A stretch of DNA of 64,000 nucleotides. It comes from Proteus vulgaris. Lineage in GTDB: Bacteria > Pseudomonadota > Gammaproteobacteria > Enterobacterales > Enterobacteriaceae. The DNA lies in NCBI RefSeq assembly GCF_023100685.1, contig NZ_CP090064.1, forward strand, positions 2,108,001-2,172,000, written 5' to 3'. Shown here in pieces: positions 62,128 to 64,000 of this stretch. Numbering within the stretch: position 1 is the first letter of the stretch; each line of letters begins with the position of its first letter. The notes beneath the pieces are model-generated. The model worked only from the letters and a program-made list of their open reading frames with translations. It did not search any database and was not told the DNA's origin. Position numbers and translations under genes: made by a program.

Positions 62128-62775
62128 TTATGCTGTTAAAGCAAGTTTGGCACCAAAAAGTAAGAACACCGCACCTATACAACTATTTGATAATGATGCT
62201 AATCGTTTGTTATGTTTTACTTTATTGGTAATAGCAACACCGCCAAAAATAAGAACTGATAAATAAAGCATACTGCATGTTTCTAAAATCGCACCTAATA
62301 CAAAGAATGGAACACCTGCATTTTCATATTTAGGATCGATAAACTGAATGAAGAAAGAAACATAAAAAATGATCATTTTTGGGTTAAGCATACTCAAAAA
62401 TAACGCCTTAACATAAAGACCATCTTTTGCTTTGATTGCCACTTCTGATACTTGTTCAGTTGTTTCTTTTTTCTTGTGAAACGTTGCATATAATGTCTTC
62501 AAACCTAAATAGGTTAAATAAAGAGCACCTGCATATTTAATAACAATAAAGAAAACGGGTGAAGTCTTGACTAATGAAGCTACCCCCAAAAACGCCAAAA
62601 AGATTAATAATGCATCACCCGTAAAAACACCAAGAGCGGCTTTATACCCCCCTTTTACCCCATGCTTCGCACTGGAAGTAAGGACGAAAATCGAGTTTGG
62701 ACCAGGTACTAAGGTAATAAAAATAACGCCTAAAAGGTATGTCCAAATATTTGAAATACCGATACTTTCTAACAT
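62128..62775 (-). CDS. leuE: Leucine efflux protein LeuE (LysE/RhtB family)
   Basis: 215 aa, six hydrophobic helices. The family signature VPGPNSIFVLTSSAKHGVKGGYKAALGVFTGDA is at about 23-55, followed by GALYLTYLGLKTLYA and the FLSMLNPKMIIFYVSFFIQFID block that matches E. coli LeuE (YeaS). It exports leucine and related amino acids from the cytoplasm. AAAAAAGGCG before the ATG serves as ribosome-binding site. Confidence 0.9.
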   Translation of the reverse strand: MLESIGISNIWTYLLGVIFITLVPGPNSIFVLTSSAKHGVKGGYKAALGVFTGDALLIFLAFLGVASLVKTSPVFFIVIKYAGALYLTYLGLKTLYATFHKKKETTEQVSEVAIKAKDGLYVKALFLSMLNPKMIIFYVSFFIQFIDPKYENAGVPFFVLGAILETCSMLYLSVLIFGGVAITNKVKHNKRLASLSNSCIGAVFLLFGAKLALTA

Positions 62776-63321
62776 ACGACGCCTTTTTTAAAAAAATAAC
62801 ATGCTGAATATATGAGCTATCATATCCACAATAATTTTTTTGTAAAACAATAATCTTTATATAAACTAAAAATAAGTTAATTGCTCTGCTTTCGTTAATA
62901 AAAAGCAGTTTGTAAGTCTTTTTTACTTATTCATATTGGATTAAAAAACTAGTTTGACTGTGCGTTATAGTATGATGCTGAAATTAAAATTTAAACAGTG
63001 ATAAAATTCAAAATAAAAAATAATTATAGTCTTATAAACTATAAAAAAGACAAATATAAGAGGTAATATCCCATTGTTTATTTTGTGTTATGGTTTTTTA
63101 TTCCTTTTGTGATCTGCATCTACCCAATATTGTCAAAATAAAAGCAATAACAGTCAATATCTTTATGAAAAATAATGATTTTTATAAATGCATCATTGAA
63201 TGTATTAGCACAAAAAGTGAGAGGATAAATAAGATTATTTTTCTCAAAACCATTATTCTGTGTTGTTTTTTATATTTAGCATAAAAATTACCTTACTTCC
63301 TATTACCGTTAAGAGAATAAA
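62776..63321. other. 546-base AT-rich gap without a supported gene
   Basis: It separates divergent leuE and the FAD oxidoreductase. The one longer open frame here (63090-63284, 64 codons) has no ribosome-binding site or recognisable features. No RNA gene or operator is identified. Confidence 0.55.
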
Positions 63322-64000
63322 ATGGATATAAGCGCCTCATCGCTATCTCAAAAAACACAAAAGAAAATTATTATTGTTGGTGCTGGTATAGTTGGTGTAA
63401 TGCAAGCTTGGTATCTTGCGAAAATGAGTAACATGCAGATTATCTTATTAGATAAAACCAATGCAGGAGCTGGTGCAACAAGTGCTTCATTTGCTTGGCT
63501 AAATGTCTCTTATGGGCGACCAGATGCTTATCAACAATTACGAGCAGAAGCGATCCATTGTTGGCGAGAACTTGATAAAGAGACTCAAGGAAAATTAAAT
63601 ATTGATTGGGCAGGTGCAATAAGTTGGATGTCTTCTGACAAAGAAACTGCTCAATTTATTCAATCACATCACCAAGCTGGCTTTAATGTCCAAGCATTAA
63701 ATAAAGAACAATTGATCCATAAAGTACCTAACTTATCCAAAGCCCCTGAACTAGCAGCTTTTGCAAGTGATGAAGGTGCTGTGAACCCTTTTCATGTTAT
63801 TGACATATTATTACGGCAAGCCCAAGAAATGGGCGTAAAATACAGAGCTAACACTGAAGTCATTCGTTTGATAGAAGAAGATCATCGCATTATTGGTGTA
63901 GAAACAGAAAATATTAAAATGCATGCTGATCATGTTATTTTAACCGCGGGAGTGGGCGCTTTAGCGTTATTGTCTGAAAAAAGTATTAATTTACCTTTAT
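63322..64000 (+). CDS. FAD-dependent oxidoreductase, DAO family (partial, C-terminus beyond the window)
   Basis: The first 226 codons are present; the gene runs off the right edge. An FAD-binding Rossmann start IIIVGAGIVGVMQAWYLA (16-33) is followed by an acidic Asp at the end of strand 2 (LLDKT), AGATSASFAWLNVSYG, and the second FAD element VILTAGVGALALL near 210. This is the D-amino-acid oxidase/glycine-oxidase/sarcosine-oxidase type. It differs from the membrane-anchored L-amino-acid deaminases of Proteus in lacking an N-terminal anchor. Substrate unknown. AAGAGAATAAA precedes the ATG. Confidence 0.85.
   Translation, partial: MDISASSLSQKTQKKIIIVGAGIVGVMQAWYLAKMSNMQIILLDKTNAGAGATSASFAWLNVSYGRPDAYQQLRAEAIHCWRELDKETQGKLNIDWAGAISWMSSDKETAQFIQSHHQAGFNVQALNKEQLIHKVPNLSKAPELAAFASDEGAVNPFHVIDILLRQAQEMGVKYRANTEVIRLIEEDHRIIGVETENIKMHADHVILTAGVGALALLSEKSINLPL

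Noticed and set aside
63090..63284. 64-codon plus-strand open frame between leuE and the FAD oxidoreductase
   Set aside because: No ribosome-binding site, composition of random AT-rich DNA, no recognisable features.

Overview
The window is AT-rich DNA from a gammaproteobacterium. I read it as Proteus or a close relative in the Morganellaceae. The basis is that many products resemble Enterobacterales proteins closely enough to name them (SelU, MdtL-YidZ, YbiT, YdeE, DdlA, LeuE, YaiI, YqfB, a ChuTWXY-type heme set), while base composition is far more AT-rich than E. coli and gene order matches no single E. coli region. The genus is an inference. I see no rRNA, tRNA, CRISPR array, intact insertion sequence or prophage.

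Layout. 0-18.7 kb: a ytcA-mdtN-mdtO efflux set cut by the left edge, selU, a DUF4184 membrane protein, a periplasmic 5'-nucleotidase, an unassigned zinc-ribbon protein, a DHA2 pump with a divergent MmyB-type regulator, mdtL-yidZ, a GNAT enzyme, a MuiA-like protein, an exported amidohydrolase, an orphan TerA/TerD protein, yaiI, and an EamA transporter divergent from a MarR regulator. 18.7-25.1 kb: a heme operon (TonB receptor, binding protein, anaerobic heme-degrading radical SAM enzyme, HutX, ChuY-like reductase) behind matches to an FNR box and a Fur box. 25.3-26.9 kb: ybiT. 27.0-37.5 kb: a siderophore-uptake island with two Fur boxes, two TonB receptors, two binding proteins, a SUMF1/formylglycine-enzyme-fold protein and fhuCDB-like transporter genes. 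37.5-46 kb: drug-efflux genes with TetR/LysR regulators, a LysR remnant, an AccA-like protein with altered active-site motifs, and ydeE. 46-56 kb: mixed small functions, a methionine-type binding lipoprotein with a Cys/Met-metabolism PLP enzyme, a MocR regulator divergent from an EamA transporter, and ddlA. 56-64 kb: a broken merR, an ABC-F gene behind a leader peptide, yqfB-ada-alkA type genes, an O-methyltransferase in very AT-rich DNA, leuE, and a partial FAD oxidoreductase.

Themes. Two iron/heme loci carry recognisable Fur sites. Efflux is dense: about ten transporters, several divergent from their likely regulators with visible palindromic operators. The most interesting signals are (1) a SUMF1-fold protein translationally placed in a siderophore operon, (2) a nearly identical TetR-type palindrome at the promoter of that operon and at a drug-pump promoter 14 kb away, (3) FNR plus Fur control of the heme operon, (4) a leader-peptide/hairpin arrangement before the ABC-F gene, and (5) the divergent AccA. 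Start codons were often moved downstream of the longest open frame using ribosome-binding sites, signal peptides and promoter positions; this is stated per gene.
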